A stretch of DNA of 64,000 nt from Pseudoalteromonas shioyasakiensis (GTDB lineage Bacteria > Pseudomonadota > Gammaproteobacteria > Enterobacterales > Alteromonadaceae): positions 1 through 64,000 of the forward strand of contig NZ_LRUE01000001.1 in assembly GCF_001550135.1 (NCBI RefSeq). Direction: 5' to 3'. Shown piece by piece: positions 1 through 9,512 of this stretch. Both the position numbers and the translations under genes were made by a program. Position 1 is the stretch's first letter. Each line of letters opens with the position of its first letter. The notes beneath the pieces were generated by a model. The model was given only the letters and a program-made list of their open reading frames with translations, was not told the DNA's origin and made no database searches.

Positions 1-2
1 CC

Positions 3-1427
3 AATGCCAGTCAGTTAAGCTGACTGGCATTTCTTTTTTTATGTGGGTACTTTGATGGCTTAGGCTTTATCGCTCTTGGGTATCGCCTATCTTCTCTTCT
101 AGGTGGCAGTTTAAATAGTCTCAGCGTACCTAACAGATGCTCCCAGTGAATTGGAATATTACCGGGGCTCATAATTGATATTGATGAAAAGTATTGAATA
201 ACTGCCATCGAGCAGCTTGAGAAACTGAGTTGGTTAGGCCATATTCCTTCAGCTTTTGCTGCTAGGGTCATCAACCTTCGAATTAAATTGTATGCGAGGA
301 GGATCCCCCATAGCTCCTGTCTAACCATATCAGGGCGCTTACTCCGAAGGTGGTATGTGCTATCTAGCATTGTTTGCTTTATTTCTCGATACCCTAATTC
401 TATTTCCCAGCGATGGCTGTATAAATCAACTATTTCGCTACTTGGAAAACGAAGTCTATCTACCATCGAGGTTAATATTCGGTAATTTTTACCTTTTATG
501 GTTTTACTAACCAGTCTTGCTTTAATAACTTCGGGAACATCGGGGAAATTCTTTTGCGCATGCTTAGTGGTTTTGAGCTCAATTATCAGGTCATTGTTAC
601 CAACCTTAGAAACGACTTCGTATTGTAAATCAGGTCTTGCAGGTATTAGCCAATGCCTTTCTTCTCCAGTGCTGTGCCATCGATTTAACAAGCCCAGTGA
701 ATAGTACCCTTTATCAAACATGGTCAACGAGTGGTTAGGTGTACGCTCAATCAGTCGTTCAGCAAGCTTCATTTCATTCGTCTTATAGTTATCAAACTCA
801 CTGCTTATCAGTTGGTGGCTGGTGAGTTCCATATGACAAACCATGCGAATTTGTGGGAATCCTGTATCACCATATTGGTTGCTAGCCGATGAGAATGCTT
901 CACGATTCTCATCTGAATCGGCCGTACGCCAAACAACACCATCAACCGCTAATAAATTTAACCCAGCCCACGTGTCAAACTCTTCTGTATGGTACATATT
1001 ATCAGCAGCTTTATTAAAGACTTGCTTAACGGGGTCATCACCTAATCGCTGGCGAGCTTGAACCATGGCACTCGGGGCGACTAACTGATTTTTGCCAGGC
1101 AGCATAATGTCTAGTTTATTCGCAATATTCCAGACAGATTCTTTACGAAATAATGCCATGCCAATAACAGACCAAAGCACAGCTTCTAAAGGCAACCTGC
1201 GCTTTCTAACTGTGGCTACTCCAGCTTGTTGAAAGCCTTGTTCAATCAGGTCAGAAGATAAAATTTCAGATAATTTTTCAAACGTGTGATAACGAGTGCT
1301 TTCTTCGAAAGCAGAATGAAGAGCTTGTTCTATATTCACAAAAAAATCCGTAGTTAGTTGCCTAACTACGGATTGTGCATGATCATTCTGATCGGTCAAC
1401 TGATCAACTTCTTAACTGATCAGCATT
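3..1427 (-). mobile_element. IS4-family insertion sequence
   Basis: A single transposase gene lies between imperfect 17-bp terminal inverted repeats: AATGCCAGTCAGTTAAG at 3-19 and, on the other strand, AATGCTGATCAGTTAAG at 1427-1411 (14 of 17 identical). The left repeat is part of a 12-bp stem hairpin (3-31) followed by a T-run, which would stop transcription entering the element from the left. The element sits about 20 bp past the stop codon of the neighbouring diguanylate cyclase gene. A target duplication cannot be checked because only two bases precede the left repeat. Confidence 0.8.
11..1399 (-). CDS. IS4-family transposase
   Basis: This is a 462-residue DDE transposase that would cut and paste its own element. 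The family acidic residues can be placed: D in [12 protein letters not shown] in MFDKGYYS, and E inside the [18 protein letters not shown] block, which carries the Y-x2-R-x3-E-x6-K signature of IS4 transposases. The N-terminal 130 residues match the IS4 N-terminal domain in layout. The frame is intact and full length, so the copy could be active. Translation seems to begin at a TTG codon just inside the right inverted repeat; no in-frame ATG lies nearby. It is the only transposase seen in the window. Confidence 0.88.
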   Translation of the reverse strand: MTDQNDHAQSVVRQLTTDFFVNIEQALHSAFEESTRYHTFEKLSEILSSDLIEQGFQQAGVATVRKRRLPLEAVLWSVIGMALFRKESVWNIANKLDIMLPGKNQLVAPSAMVQARQRLGDDPVKQVFNKAADNMYHTEEFDTWAGLNLLAVDGVVWRTADSDENREAFSSASNQYGDTGFPQIRMVCHMELTSHQLISSEFDNYKTNEMKLAERLIERTPNHSLTMFDKGYYSLGLLNRWHSTGEERHWLIPARPDLQYEVVSKVGNNDLIIELKTTKHAQKNFPDVPEVIKARLVSKTIKGKNYRILTSMVDRLRFPSSEIVDLYSHRWEIELGYREIKQTMLDSTYHLRSKRPDMVRQELWGILLAYNLIRRLMTLAAKAEGIWPNQLSFSSCSMAVIQYFSSISIMSPGNIPIHWEHLLGTLRLFKLPPRREDRRYPRAIKPKPSKYPHKKRNASQLN

Positions 1428-1446
1428 AGGCTTATTAGCCCCTTCT

Positions 1447-2409
1447 TTATAAATCTGTATAAGCTGTGACCTTGTTACGGCCGTTTTCTTTTGAGTGATA
1501 TAAAGCTTTATCGGCTGCTTCAACCCACTTTTCGTAGCGATCAAACTTCTCGTCGAAGCACGCAAAACCAATACTGACCGTCAGTTGGATTTGTTTGCCA
1601 TCAAAGTAAATTGATGAGTTCTCAATCAGTGTTCTTAATCGCTCAGCAAAGATATGCGCACCTTCATGATCAGTATCAAGCAAGGTTACCGCAAACTCTT
1701 CACCGCCATAGCGACCTGCTAAATCTGTTTCACGCAGAGTCTTACGCAGTAAGTCTGCAATATGACGCAGCGCCTCATCACCGCCACGATGGCCATGCTC
1801 ATCGTTAACCTTTTTAAAGTGATCGATATCAAACATTAATAAGCTGCTACATCCGCCACTGCGCACAATTCGCATATATTCTTTGCGTAGCTTTTCTTCC
1901 CAATAACCACGGTTAGTGAGCTTAGTAAGTGCATCGGTACGGCTCATATGTTCAAGCTTACTGTTGGCTTCTTCTAGCTCTTTTTTATTCACCGCTTCAT
2001 CGGTTACATCATAGATAATGATACAGATATGCGATACTTCACCTGTGGTCGTCGTCAGCGGAATAAAGGTGGCATTTTGATACATATGATCCGCTTTACC
2101 GGTAATTGGGCGGTAATTTTTGAAACGGAAAATATAAGGCTGCTGCTCCCAAATAGTAAACGAGCGATTATTTAGAATGAATACAGACTCAGATTTGCTG
2201 CGAAACCACTTTTCATCGATTGATGGAAATAAGTCAAACAGGTCTTTATCTTTCACCGCGCTTGGCAATAAGCCGGAATGGTTTTCCATAAACCCATTCC
2301 AGATGCATACTTTGTAGTCTCTATCGAGCACCACTAGACCTACATCAACGGTATTAAACATATCCATTAACCAATGGAGTTCATTCATATTAAAATCGGC
2401 TGCAGGCAT
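1447..2409 (-). CDS. PAS-GGDEF diguanylate cyclase
   Basis: Predicted to make cyclic di-GMP from two GTP. A PAS-like sensor domain spans roughly residues 8-135, followed by a short coiled linker and a GGDEF domain from about 155 to 318. The active-site motif is GGEEF (in RYGGEEFAVT), consistent with an active cyclase. An RETD sequence five residues before it fits the RxxD inhibitory site. No membrane segment is visible, so it should be cytosolic. The ATG lies 3 nt after the stop of the upstream response regulator, so the two are almost certainly one operon: the regulator probably controls the cyclase, or both serve one chemosensory or surface-sensing pathway. The IS4 element lies just past its stop codon. 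Confidence 0.9.
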   Translation of the reverse strand: MPAADFNMNELHWLMDMFNTVDVGLVVLDRDYKVCIWNGFMENHSGLLPSAVKDKDLFDLFPSIDEKWFRSKSESVFILNNRSFTIWEQQPYIFRFKNYRPITGKADHMYQNATFIPLTTTTGEVSHICIIIYDVTDEAVNKKELEEANSKLEHMSRTDALTKLTNRGYWEEKLRKEYMRIVRSGGCSSLLMFDIDHFKKVNDEHGHRGGDEALRHIADLLRKTLRETDLAGRYGGEEFAVTLLDTDHEGAHIFAERLRTLIENSSIYFDGKQIQLTVSIGFACFDEKFDRYEKWVEAADKALYHSKENGRNKVTAYTDL

Positions 2410-2412
2410 AGT

Positions 2413-3417
2413 TTAGTCTTCTAATAAATAAGCTACTTTATACTTAAGGGTTTTTAATGAGTCCTCGGTGAACAGCAACATCAAATCACAGTTAATATTA
2501 TGATTTTCGATGCCATAGCTGATCTCAATCGCCAGCGTTCGTTGCCAGCGAGATTTATTGGCTTTTACTAAATCGGTCACATCACAATGCTGTCCTAGCA
2601 CCACAGGGTGACCTTGGCTAAAACGCATATCGAGCTGTTTAGAAAGCCCTGATAAAATCGCGCCAATTAGAATATTGCTGACATCCATCAGCAGCTCAAG
2701 CTCAACTTTATCGTTAAGCTCACCTTCGTAATTCATAAGTGACGCAATTTCTTTAAAACTTGAATCATTTAATAGCAATAAGGCTTCACCAGATACACCA
2801 CCACCGATAAAACCTTGGCACACACCCGATGTAGTGGCATTCGCATCAATCGAGCGTAAAGCCATATCGAGCTCATTTACCTCTAATACATTTACATTAG
2901 GAATAGGAAGCTTTACGAATACATTAAGAAGACGCGCTAATAAGTCCCCTGCTTGCCCCATAGCCACGTTTGTGAGCTCTTGATAGATGTCACGTACATC
3001 AGGGTCAACTTGCTCACCTAGCTTATTAGCAAGGCGCTCACGCATGGCTTTATCTTTAATGCCATGGTGCTCGATGATATTAGCAAGCTTTTCTGCAGAG
3101 CAAGGTTTTTGAATAAAGTCGATAGCGCCTAACTCAAGCACACGTTGGTGAGCGTTAGGCTGAATATCACCAGACACAACCACGGTGAGAACATGAAGGT
3201 CTTGTTCTTGAATAGCTTGAAGTACTTCGTAGCCATCCATTTCAGGCATGTTTAAATCGAGAAACAGTATTTCAGGCTGAATTTTTTTGATTTGCTCAAT
3301 ACAATGAACACCGTCTTCAGCAAACTCAACTTTAATATCCCAATCATCGGGTAAAGAGCGTGCTAATTGTCGACGAGCTAACTTTGAATCATCACAAACT
3401 AATACCGATGTTGACAT
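2413..3417 (-). CDS. response regulator with CheC/CheX-like output domain
   Basis: The N-terminal receiver domain (about 1-120) has the acidic pocket DD at residues 9-10, phospho-acceptor D54 in LFLDLNMPEMDG, and a conserved lysine in QKPCS. The C-terminal half (about 150-330) resembles CheC/CheX-family domains, which dephosphorylate CheY-type proteins in other bacteria; this part is assigned from general pattern, not from catalytic residues. It has no DNA-binding domain. It is the first gene of the operon with the downstream diguanylate cyclase (3-nt gap), so phosphorylation may feed into c-di-GMP or motility control. A purine-rich ribosome site (AGAGAGT) precedes the ATG. Confidence 0.82.
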   Translation of the reverse strand: MSTSVLVCDDSKLARRQLARSLPDDWDIKVEFAEDGVHCIEQIKKIQPEILFLDLNMPEMDGYEVLQAIQEQDLHVLTVVVSGDIQPNAHQRVLELGAIDFIQKPCSAEKLANIIEHHGIKDKAMRERLANKLGEQVDPDVRDIYQELTNVAMGQAGDLLARLLNVFVKLPIPNVNVLEVNELDMALRSIDANATTSGVCQGFIGGGVSGEALLLLNDSSFKEIASLMNYEGELNDKVELELLMDVSNILIGAILSGLSKQLDMRFSQGHPVVLGQHCDVTDLVKANKSRWQRTLAIEISYGIENHNINCDLMLLFTEDSLKTLKYKVAYLLED

Positions 3418-3577
3418 ACTCTCTCTCTAAATCCGTACTTTTTAACTAGACGCGAATTAGCCTAGCAACTTTATTCTTATTTTTATATATAAAAAATAGG
3501 GTCACGAACACATGTTAATCAAACTACTGGTTATTTACAATTTTAAATTGTACTAATCCTTGGAGCCACCTCATGAG

Positions 3578-3583
3578 TATAAT
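3578..3583 (+). promoter_or_regulatory. probable -10 element for tpx
   Basis: A consensus TATAAT lies 40 bp before the tpx start codon in a 205-bp intergenic stretch. No good -35 hexamer is present at 16-18 bp, so the promoter may rely on an activator such as an oxidative-stress regulator, but no specific site was recognised. Confidence 0.4.
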
Positions 3584-3622
3584 ACACTGATGTTAAATGC
3601 GTTAATTTGAAGGAATCTTATT

Positions 3623-4204
3623 ATGTTACGTCCACTTATATTTGCATTAAGTGCAGTGTGCACGTTTAGTTATGCAGGTGATTTATCAGAAAATAGTTTA
3701 GATGCTGGTAAGGTTTCTGCCCAGTCTAAGCCAGTCACTTTACTAGGACAAGGTGTTGAAGTTGGTCAAAAAGCGCCTAATTTTAAAGTAGTAGATGGCA
3801 GCTTTACGCCAGTCACACTAGACAACTATCAAGGCCAAGCCGTGCTTTTAAGCGTTGTGCCAAGTTTAGACACCGGTGTATGTAGTATTCAAACCAAACA
3901 CTTTAATGAAAAAGTAGCTTCAGAATACCCAAGTGTGGCGATGCTAACCTTAAGCGCAGACTTACCGTTCGCACAGAAGCGTTTTTGTAAAGCGGAGAAT
4001 ATAGACAAAGTAGTGACTTTATCTGACTCAGTATGGCGTGACTTTGGTAAGAACTATGGTTTGATTATCAAAGATATGGGCTTGTTAACCCGCGCCGTAT
4101 TTGTGCTCGATAAAGAACATAACATTGTTTACAAGCAGCTTGTCGATAACCTTTCAAAAGAGCCTGATTACGACGGCGCTATTGCGGCATTAAAGAAACT
4201 GTAA
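3623..4204 (+). CDS. tpx: periplasmic thiol peroxidase
   Basis: A 193-residue atypical 2-Cys peroxiredoxin that reduces hydrogen and alkyl peroxides with thioredoxin-type electron donors. The Tpx signature PSLDTGVCS places the peroxidatic cysteine at C87, and RFC gives the resolving C122, a spacing of 35 like the family norm. Unlike classical cytosolic Tpx of about 168 residues, it starts with a cleavable-looking signal peptide (MLRPLIFALSAVCTFSYA) and about 25 extra residues, so it should act in the periplasm. It is a single-gene unit with its own promoter and a bidirectional terminator shared with adk. Confidence 0.88.
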   Translation: MLRPLIFALSAVCTFSYAGDLSENSLDAGKVSAQSKPVTLLGQGVEVGQKAPNFKVVDGSFTPVTLDNYQGQAVLLSVVPSLDTGVCSIQTKHFNEKVASEYPSVAMLTLSADLPFAQKRFCKAENIDKVVTLSDSVWRDFGKNYGLIIKDMGLLTRAVFVLDKEHNIVYKQLVDNLSKEPDYDGAIAALKKL

Positions 4205-4236
4205 AGCGCAATTTTTACTTGCAGTGAGACAGACAT

Positions 4237-4264
4237 AAAAAAACCGCCCACCGGCGGTTTTTTT
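4237..4264. terminator. bidirectional intrinsic terminator between tpx and adk
   Basis: An 8-bp stem AAACCGCC/GGCGGTTT with a CACC loop is flanked by an A-run on the left and a T-run on the right. It can terminate both tpx (plus strand) and adk (minus strand), which converge here. Confidence 0.9.
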
Positions 4265-4282
4265 ATGTCAACAATTAGGCTA

Positions 4283-4948
<666 letters not shown>

Positions 4949-5062
4949 CTAATCTTAAAAAAATGGTCGATCAGTGGAGTTTTGTTTTTAGAGCCTGAAT
5001 TCTTCCACAACTAAGGCTATACCTCAAGTAACTTATACCAATTGCCTATATTAGCGGCAATA

Positions 5063-5087
5063 AAAAAGGGAGCCTTGCTCCCTTTTC
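5063..5087 (-). terminator. htpG terminator
   Basis: A 10-bp stem AAAAGGGAGC/GCTCCCTTTT with a CTT loop lies just past the htpG stop codon. On the minus strand it is followed by a T-run, so it should end the htpG transcript before adk. Confidence 0.88.
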
Positions 5088-5108
5088 CAACTCATTGCGC
5101 TAAAACGC

Positions 5109-7025
5109 TTATTTGCTTAAATCTAGCATAAGTTTGTTCAAACGAGTTACAAAGCCTGCAGGGTCTTTTAAAGTACCGCGCTCAGCCAGTAATGCTTGAT
5201 CTAGAAGTACTTGTGACCACTGAGCAAACTTGTCTTCGTCTTGTTCAACATTTAGGTGTTTAACGAGCTGATGCTCTGGGTTAAGCTCAAAAATTGGCTT
5301 TTGCTCAGGCACTGTTTGACCAACTGATTCCATTAACTTTTGCATTTGCGAGCTCATATCGTGCTCATCTGCAACAACACATGCAGGCGAGTCAGTTAGA
5401 CGGTGCGTAAAGCGTACGTCTTTAACGTTATCACCTAGTGCTGTTTTAATACGCTCGACTAGGCCTGCAACTTCTTTTTCTGACTCTTCTTGCGCTTTTT
5501 TCGTTTCTTCGTCATCCATGTTCCCTAAATCTAAGTCACCACGGGTAATTGACTGGAATGATTTTTCGTTGAACTCAGTTAAGTAGCTCATCATCCACTC
5601 ATCAACACGGTCGCTTAGAAGCAATACTTCGATACCCTTCTTACGGAAGATCTCTAGGTGTGGTGAGTTCTTCGCTGCAGCGAATGAATCAGCAACTACA
5701 TAGTAGATTTTGTCTTGCTCTGGCTTCATACGCTCAATGTATTGCTCAAGCGATACATTTTGTGTGCTTTCATCTGTATGTGTAGAAGCAAAACGCAGTA
5801 GCTTAGCAATCGCTTCTTTGTTTGCCATATCTTCAGCAGGGCCTTCTTTTAACACCTGACCAAATTCATTCCAGAACGTTTGGTAATCTTCTTCGCGGTT
5901 TTTCGCCATGCGCTCAAGCATTTTAAGTACGCGTGACGTACAACCTTTGCGGATTGCTTGCGTTACTTTGTTGTCTTGTAAGATTTCACGCGATACGTTA
6001 AGTGGTAAATCGTTTGAATCAAGTAAACCTTTCACAAAACGTAAATAGCTTGGCATGAACTGCTCGGCGTCATCCATAATGAAAACGCGTTGCACATACA
6101 GTTTCAAACCAGATTGACGCTCACGGTTCCATAAATCGAAAGGTGCTTTTTTCGGGATGTATAACAAGCTAGTGTATTCTGTTTTACCTTCAACCTTGTT
6201 ATGTGCCCAGCTTAGTGGCTCTTCCCAATCATGGCCGATATGCTTATAAAACTCTTTGTACTCTTCGTCTGTTACTTCAGACTTATCGCGAGTCCATAGT
6301 GCTGTTGCGCGGTTAATACCTTCCCACTCGCCTGGCTGCGCTGGAATTTTCTCGCCGTCAGGACCTTCTGATTCAGGTACTTCTGTTTTATACATTTCTA
6401 CTGGAATAGAAATATGGTCTGAATACTTAGTTACGATGCTACGTAAACGGAACTCATCAGCAAACTCTGTTTCGTCTTCACGAAGGTGAAGAATGATTTC
6501 GGTACCACGTGATGGTTTATCAATCTCTTGTAATGTGTACTCACCTTCGCCTGCAGATTGCCATTCAATACCTTGGCTTTCACCTGCTTTACGCGTACGC
6601 ACTGTTACTTTGTCAGCAACGATAAACGCTGAGTAAAAACCAACACCAAATTGACCAATCAATTGTGAATCTTTGCTTTGGTCACCAGTTAGGTTTTGGA
6701 AAAATTCTGCGGTGCCTGATTTTGCAATTGTACCTAGTGAATTGATCACATCTTCACGGCTCATACCAATACCGTTATCAGTAATGGTGACCGTGTTTGC
6801 GTCTTTATCGGCACTGATACGTACTTTTAGTTCCGCATCGTTTTCGTATAAATCGCCATTCGAAAGCGCAAGGAAACGTAATTTATCTGCCGCATCTGAC
6901 GCGTTTGATACAAGCTCACGTAGGAAAATCTCTTTATTAGAGTAAAGAGAGTGAATCATTAGATGCAATAACTTGCCCGTATCTGAGCCAAATTCATGTT
7001 TTGTAATATCTTTTTGTTCTGCCAT
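5109..7025 (-). CDS. htpG: Hsp90-family molecular chaperone HtpG
   Basis: A 638-residue ATP-dependent chaperone acting in the cytosol with DnaK on stressed client proteins. The GHKL ATPase elements are clear near the N-terminus: [15 protein letters not shown], and GQFGVGFYS; the middle-domain catalytic-loop RGVEDS equivalent is degenerate, as is common. The start was set at the ATG of [12 protein letters not shown], 42 nt inside the longest frame, because AAAGGT sits at the right distance and the sequence then aligns with family N-termini. A heat-shock-type promoter candidate lies about 75 bp upstream. Confidence 0.97.
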   Translation of the reverse strand: MAEQKDITKHEFGSDTGKLLHLMIHSLYSNKEIFLRELVSNASDAADKLRFLALSNGDLYENDAELKVRISADKDANTVTITDNGIGMSREDVINSLGTIAKSGTAEFFQNLTGDQSKDSQLIGQFGVGFYSAFIVADKVTVRTRKAGESQGIEWQSAGEGEYTLQEIDKPSRGTEIILHLREDETEFADEFRLRSIVTKYSDHISIPVEMYKTEVPESEGPDGEKIPAQPGEWEGINRATALWTRDKSEVTDEEYKEFYKHIGHDWEEPLSWAHNKVEGKTEYTSLLYIPKKAPFDLWNRERQSGLKLYVQRVFIMDDAEQFMPSYLRFVKGLLDSNDLPLNVSREILQDNKVTQAIRKGCTSRVLKMLERMAKNREEDYQTFWNEFGQVLKEGPAEDMANKEAIAKLLRFASTHTDESTQNVSLEQYIERMKPEQDKIYYVVADSFAAAKNSPHLEIFRKKGIEVLLLSDRVDEWMMSYLTEFNEKSFQSITRGDLDLGNMDDEETKKAQEESEKEVAGLVERIKTALGDNVKDVRFTHRLTDSPACVVADEHDMSSQMQKLMESVGQTVPEQKPIFELNPEHQLVKHLNVEQDEDKFAQWSQVLLDQALLAERGTLKDPAGFVTRLNKLMLDLSK

Positions 7026-7098
7026 GGTAATACCTTTAACACTTTTGGTACACAGTTTGGTACGCATTTCAATTGTTAAGCTTTCGCTTCTGAAACGA

Positions 7099-7127
7099 AT
7101 ATTGTGTCACTAGGTAAACAATTCAAG
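7099..7127 (-). promoter_or_regulatory. possible sigma-32 promoter of htpG
   Basis: On the minus strand, CTTGAA (7127-7122) is followed after 15 bp by CACAATAT (7106-7099), close to the heat-shock consensus CTTGAAA-N11-16-CCCCATNT. Position and family knowledge of htpG regulation support it; two bases of the -10 differ from consensus. Confidence 0.5.
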
Positions 7128-7208
7128 TGCTAACAGCAATAAAAAACACGTGGAATTAAGTCAAGCAGTCTACTAACGTTGTATCAATTTAACTTAAGCG
7201 GTTTAAAT

Positions 7209-7415
7209 ATGCACATCGTCTTAATGCTAATTTTAGTGATACTTGGCTTGGCTCTTACAGATAAGGTGGGGTTAATCATTGGAGGCCCAATTTGCCTGCT
7301 TGGGTTAGCCTGCTTAAATATAGGCTCAGATAAATGGAGGAATGAACAAGAGAGTCTATTTTGGTCACTAGGACTACTGTGTTGTATTGTATTATTTATC
7401 ACAGACATCATTTGA
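7209..7415 (+). CDS. small hydrophobic membrane protein
   Basis: A 68-residue reading frame with two hydrophobic segments (about residues 1-20 and 48-66) separated by a short charged stretch with DKWRNEQE. It might be an inner-membrane protein of the YmcD/DUF-like small type, but it is not recognised. The ribosome site is weak and a nearly coextensive frame exists on the other strand (7184-7411), which is less protein-like. It is placed first in the accessory segment that begins upstream of htpG. Confidence 0.35.
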   Translation: MHIVLMLILVILGLALTDKVGLIIGGPICLLGLACLNIGSDKWRNEQESLFWSLGLLCCIVLFITDII

Positions 7416-7529
7416 ACGAATAAACCCTATTAGTTAACTAATATGGCTTAAATTATGCTAGTAAATTGTAAATGTAAATATTTTGGCGTAGTGTATAAAA
7501 GTTGATCTTATCTTCAAATAAGGACGTTT

Positions 7530-8396
7530 ATGGAACCATTGATAGAAACTTCGGTCAAAAGCATTAGAGATAAGTACGATGCAGATATTTTCTTATTTTC
7601 TGGGAATTTAACCGCCCATGCAGATGATATGTTTATAAACATAGTTGAGATGCAGGAAAATAAAAAAAATAATGTAATATTATTTTTGCAAACTCTTGGT
7701 GGTGTGCCTGATATTGGGTATCGAATTGCAAGATATTTAAAGAATGAATATAAAAATGTGTACTATGCAATTGGAGGTTTATGCAAAAGCACTGGTACGC
7801 TAATGTCTATATCTGCAAACACTTTAATAATGGGTAAGCGTGGTGAATTCGGACCACTTGATATACAGATAGCAAAAAAAGATGAAGTTGGTGAGTTAGC
7901 ATCAGGGCTGAATATTTTTCAGGCTCTAGAGTTTTTAGATGAACAGGCTAGGTCCATTGTAGCCAACACTTTTGTCGAGTTAAGAAATGGAGCAGGCTTA
8001 AGTACTAAACAAGCTTTTGATGTTGCACAAAGAATGGCGACAAACTCTCTAAGCCCGATTTATGCACAAATTGAACCTGTACGACTTGGTGAATTTAAAA
8101 GAGCAATGCAGATTGCTGAACAATATGGTTCCAATTTAAATTCGGGAAACCTGAAAGATAAAGCACTTAACAGATTAATTTCTACTTATCCCTCACACGG
8201 ATATGTAATTGATAGAAATGAAAGCAAAGAATTATTCGATAAAGTAGAAGATGCTAGCATTGAATTTGAACATTTAATGCGTACAATACGCACACTCAAC
8301 ATTACCGAGCTATATTGCAGAAACTTGGTGCTAGACTTTATTGTGCCAGATGCAAATGAGGAGGATGAAAACGATGGAAAATCTGATGAATCTTAA
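7530..8396 (+). CDS. SDH-family Clp-fold serine protease-like protein
   Basis: A 288-residue cytosolic protein with the ClpP/crotonase fold of the serine dehydrogenase-proteinase family. The oxyanion strand LFLQTLGGVPD, the nucleophile region GGLCKSTGT (S87) and the following FGPLDIQ (D111) match the family; H223 in YPSHGYVID is a candidate third residue. The C-terminal 60 residues are helical and acidic. It overlaps the downstream 53-aa gene by 23 nt, with that gene's ribosome site inside this frame, so the two are translationally coupled. Members often occur in accessory and defence-rich islands; its substrate is unknown. Confidence 0.75.
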   Translation: MEPLIETSVKSIRDKYDADIFLFSGNLTAHADDMFINIVEMQENKKNNVILFLQTLGGVPDIGYRIARYLKNEYKNVYYAIGGLCKSTGTLMSISANTLIMGKRGEFGPLDIQIAKKDEVGELASGLNIFQALEFLDEQARSIVANTFVELRNGAGLSTKQAFDVAQRMATNSLSPIYAQIEPVRLGEFKRAMQIAEQYGSNLNSGNLKDKALNRLISTYPSHGYVIDRNESKELFDKVEDASIEFEHLMRTIRTLNITELYCRNLVLDFIVPDANEEDENDGKSDES

Positions 8397-8535
8397 ACCT
8401 GATTTTAAAAACACTTCACAAGACGGTATGAAGAAGCTAATGAAGGATTTGTTTGAACGAAACAAACCGACTCCTGAAGAGTCTGTTAAGCGCTACCAAA
8501 GAGCAAATGAGCGTGCAAGCAAAAAGTTAGCTTAA
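8374..8535 (+). CDS. small basic protein coupled to the SDH protease
   Basis: A 53-residue protein, start set at 8374 because GAGGAGG at 8358-8364 sits 9 nt upstream; the longer frame opens only with a TTG. It is charged and mostly helical (KKLMKDLFERNKP, ESVKRYQRANERASKKLA) with no membrane segment or cysteine. The 23-nt overlap with the protease gene suggests it is a partner or substrate-delivery factor made in fixed ratio with it. Not recognised by family. Confidence 0.65.
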   Translation: MENLMNLKPDFKNTSQDGMKKLMKDLFERNKPTPEESVKRYQRANERASKKLA

Positions 8536-8550
8536 ACAAAGATTTTATGT

Positions 8551-8579
8551 AAATAAACCCGCACCTTGCGGGTTTATTT
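8551..8579. terminator. bidirectional terminator
   Basis: A 12-bp stem AAATAAACCCGC/GCGGGTTTATTT with an ACCTT loop lies between converging genes, ending the protease operon (plus) and overlapping the stop codon of the nuclease gene (minus). Confidence 0.85.
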
Positions 8580-9248
8580 ATTCCTGCAATCATAGACTTG
8601 GGTCATTACAAATTTAGACTCTCTTTCAGAAAGATATAGTTTGTACTTAATTTTAACCCTCAACCACTTTTCTAAATATTCACAGTGAAAAGCCTTATTT
8701 TCCGGCATCCATTCTAATGGTGATTTAGAGCCTTTAGCTTGATTTGAATTATCTTCAACTGTTAGTAAGTTTTCAAAATCATTCGCAAAAGCCCGCTTTT
8801 GTTCTCGAGTCCAATTTGCAGCACCTGTTTCATGTGCATGAGCTAGAGGAACTACGTGGTCAATGTCTAAATCAGATGCTTTAGTAAAAACCTGTGAAGT
8901 GTATGGATCTAACCATTCTCCCCATGAAACATTACAGCCTTTATTTCTTTTGAATTTTACAGGAGTTCGAGAGTCGCGGATCAGTATCTCAGCGCGAGTA
9001 TCTTGGCAGTCAGAATCAGCATCGACCCAATGAGGCCAATCTTTTCTATTGTAGTTTGTTAAAAGCGGCGGAGAAGTTGGTGAGATTACTGAAGTAGATT
9101 TACTTGTGTAAGACTTTGTCTTTGTGCCATGACAATGATAGCCACCATTTTTGCGATCATTATGACAGCCTTCTGAATTTGTTCGTCCACTATGAGCAGC
9201 AGATGATAGTGAAATAATAGATAACGATAAAAAAATAAACAGTTTCAT
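8574..9248 (-). CDS. secreted YHYH/HNH-type nuclease
   Basis: A 224-residue predicted exported nuclease. The start was set at MKLFIFLSLSIISLSSAAHS, where an AAGGGAATTCAT ribosome site precedes the ATG and a signal peptide begins at once. After cleavage comes a short GCHNDRKNGGYHCH motif (YHYH type, probable metal site), a Ser/Thr/Lys linker, then a beta-beta-alpha-metal nuclease core with LDIDHVVPLAHAHETGA and DFENLLTVEDNSNQAKGS, as in DUF1524/GmrSD C-terminal HNH domains. It probably degrades extracellular DNA or acts on competitors; no immunity gene is evident next to it. Confidence 0.78.
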   Translation of the reverse strand: MKLFIFLSLSIISLSSAAHSGRTNSEGCHNDRKNGGYHCHGTKTKSYTSKSTSVISPTSPPLLTNYNRKDWPHWVDADSDCQDTRAEILIRDSRTPVKFKRNKGCNVSWGEWLDPYTSQVFTKASDLDIDHVVPLAHAHETGAANWTREQKRAFANDFENLLTVEDNSNQAKGSKSPLEWMPENKAFHCEYLEKWLRVKIKYKLYLSERESKFVMTQVYDCRNK

Positions 9249-9421
9249 ATGAATTCCCTTTAAAACAGTTAAAACTAGTTGACGATGAGGTATCGTTTTA
9301 TGTAACTTCATGTTGTCCGCAATTATAAACCGAAAGTACTTGCTTCTTCATTGTTTTATTCTTTTAGGACACTCCATCTGTGGAGGCCCTCTACCCAAGG
9401 GTCAGAAGCTTTGGACAATTG

Positions 9422-9453
9422 AAGTAGGTCCAATAATATTATTGGACCTACTT
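9422..9453. repeat. perfect 32-bp palindrome
   Basis: The sequence AAGTAGGTCCAATAAT is followed immediately by its exact reverse complement, with no spacer. It lies in the 264-bp gap between the nuclease and the GAF-GGDEF gene, 60 bp past the stop of the latter. It could be a terminator for the cyclase gene, a protein-binding dyad, or a remnant recombination site. The rest of the gap holds a weak CTCCA/TGGAG hairpin near 9370 and no convincing gene. Confidence 0.7.
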
Positions 9454-9512
9454 TTGATTGAGATTAAATTAGGCTTTTATAAGTTTATAATTTATCAAGT
9501 AAGTAAAACAGA

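Noticed and set aside
7184..7411. Minus-strand frame opposite the small hydrophobic gene
   Set aside because: No signal peptide or domain, poor start; the plus strand shows cleaner membrane segments.
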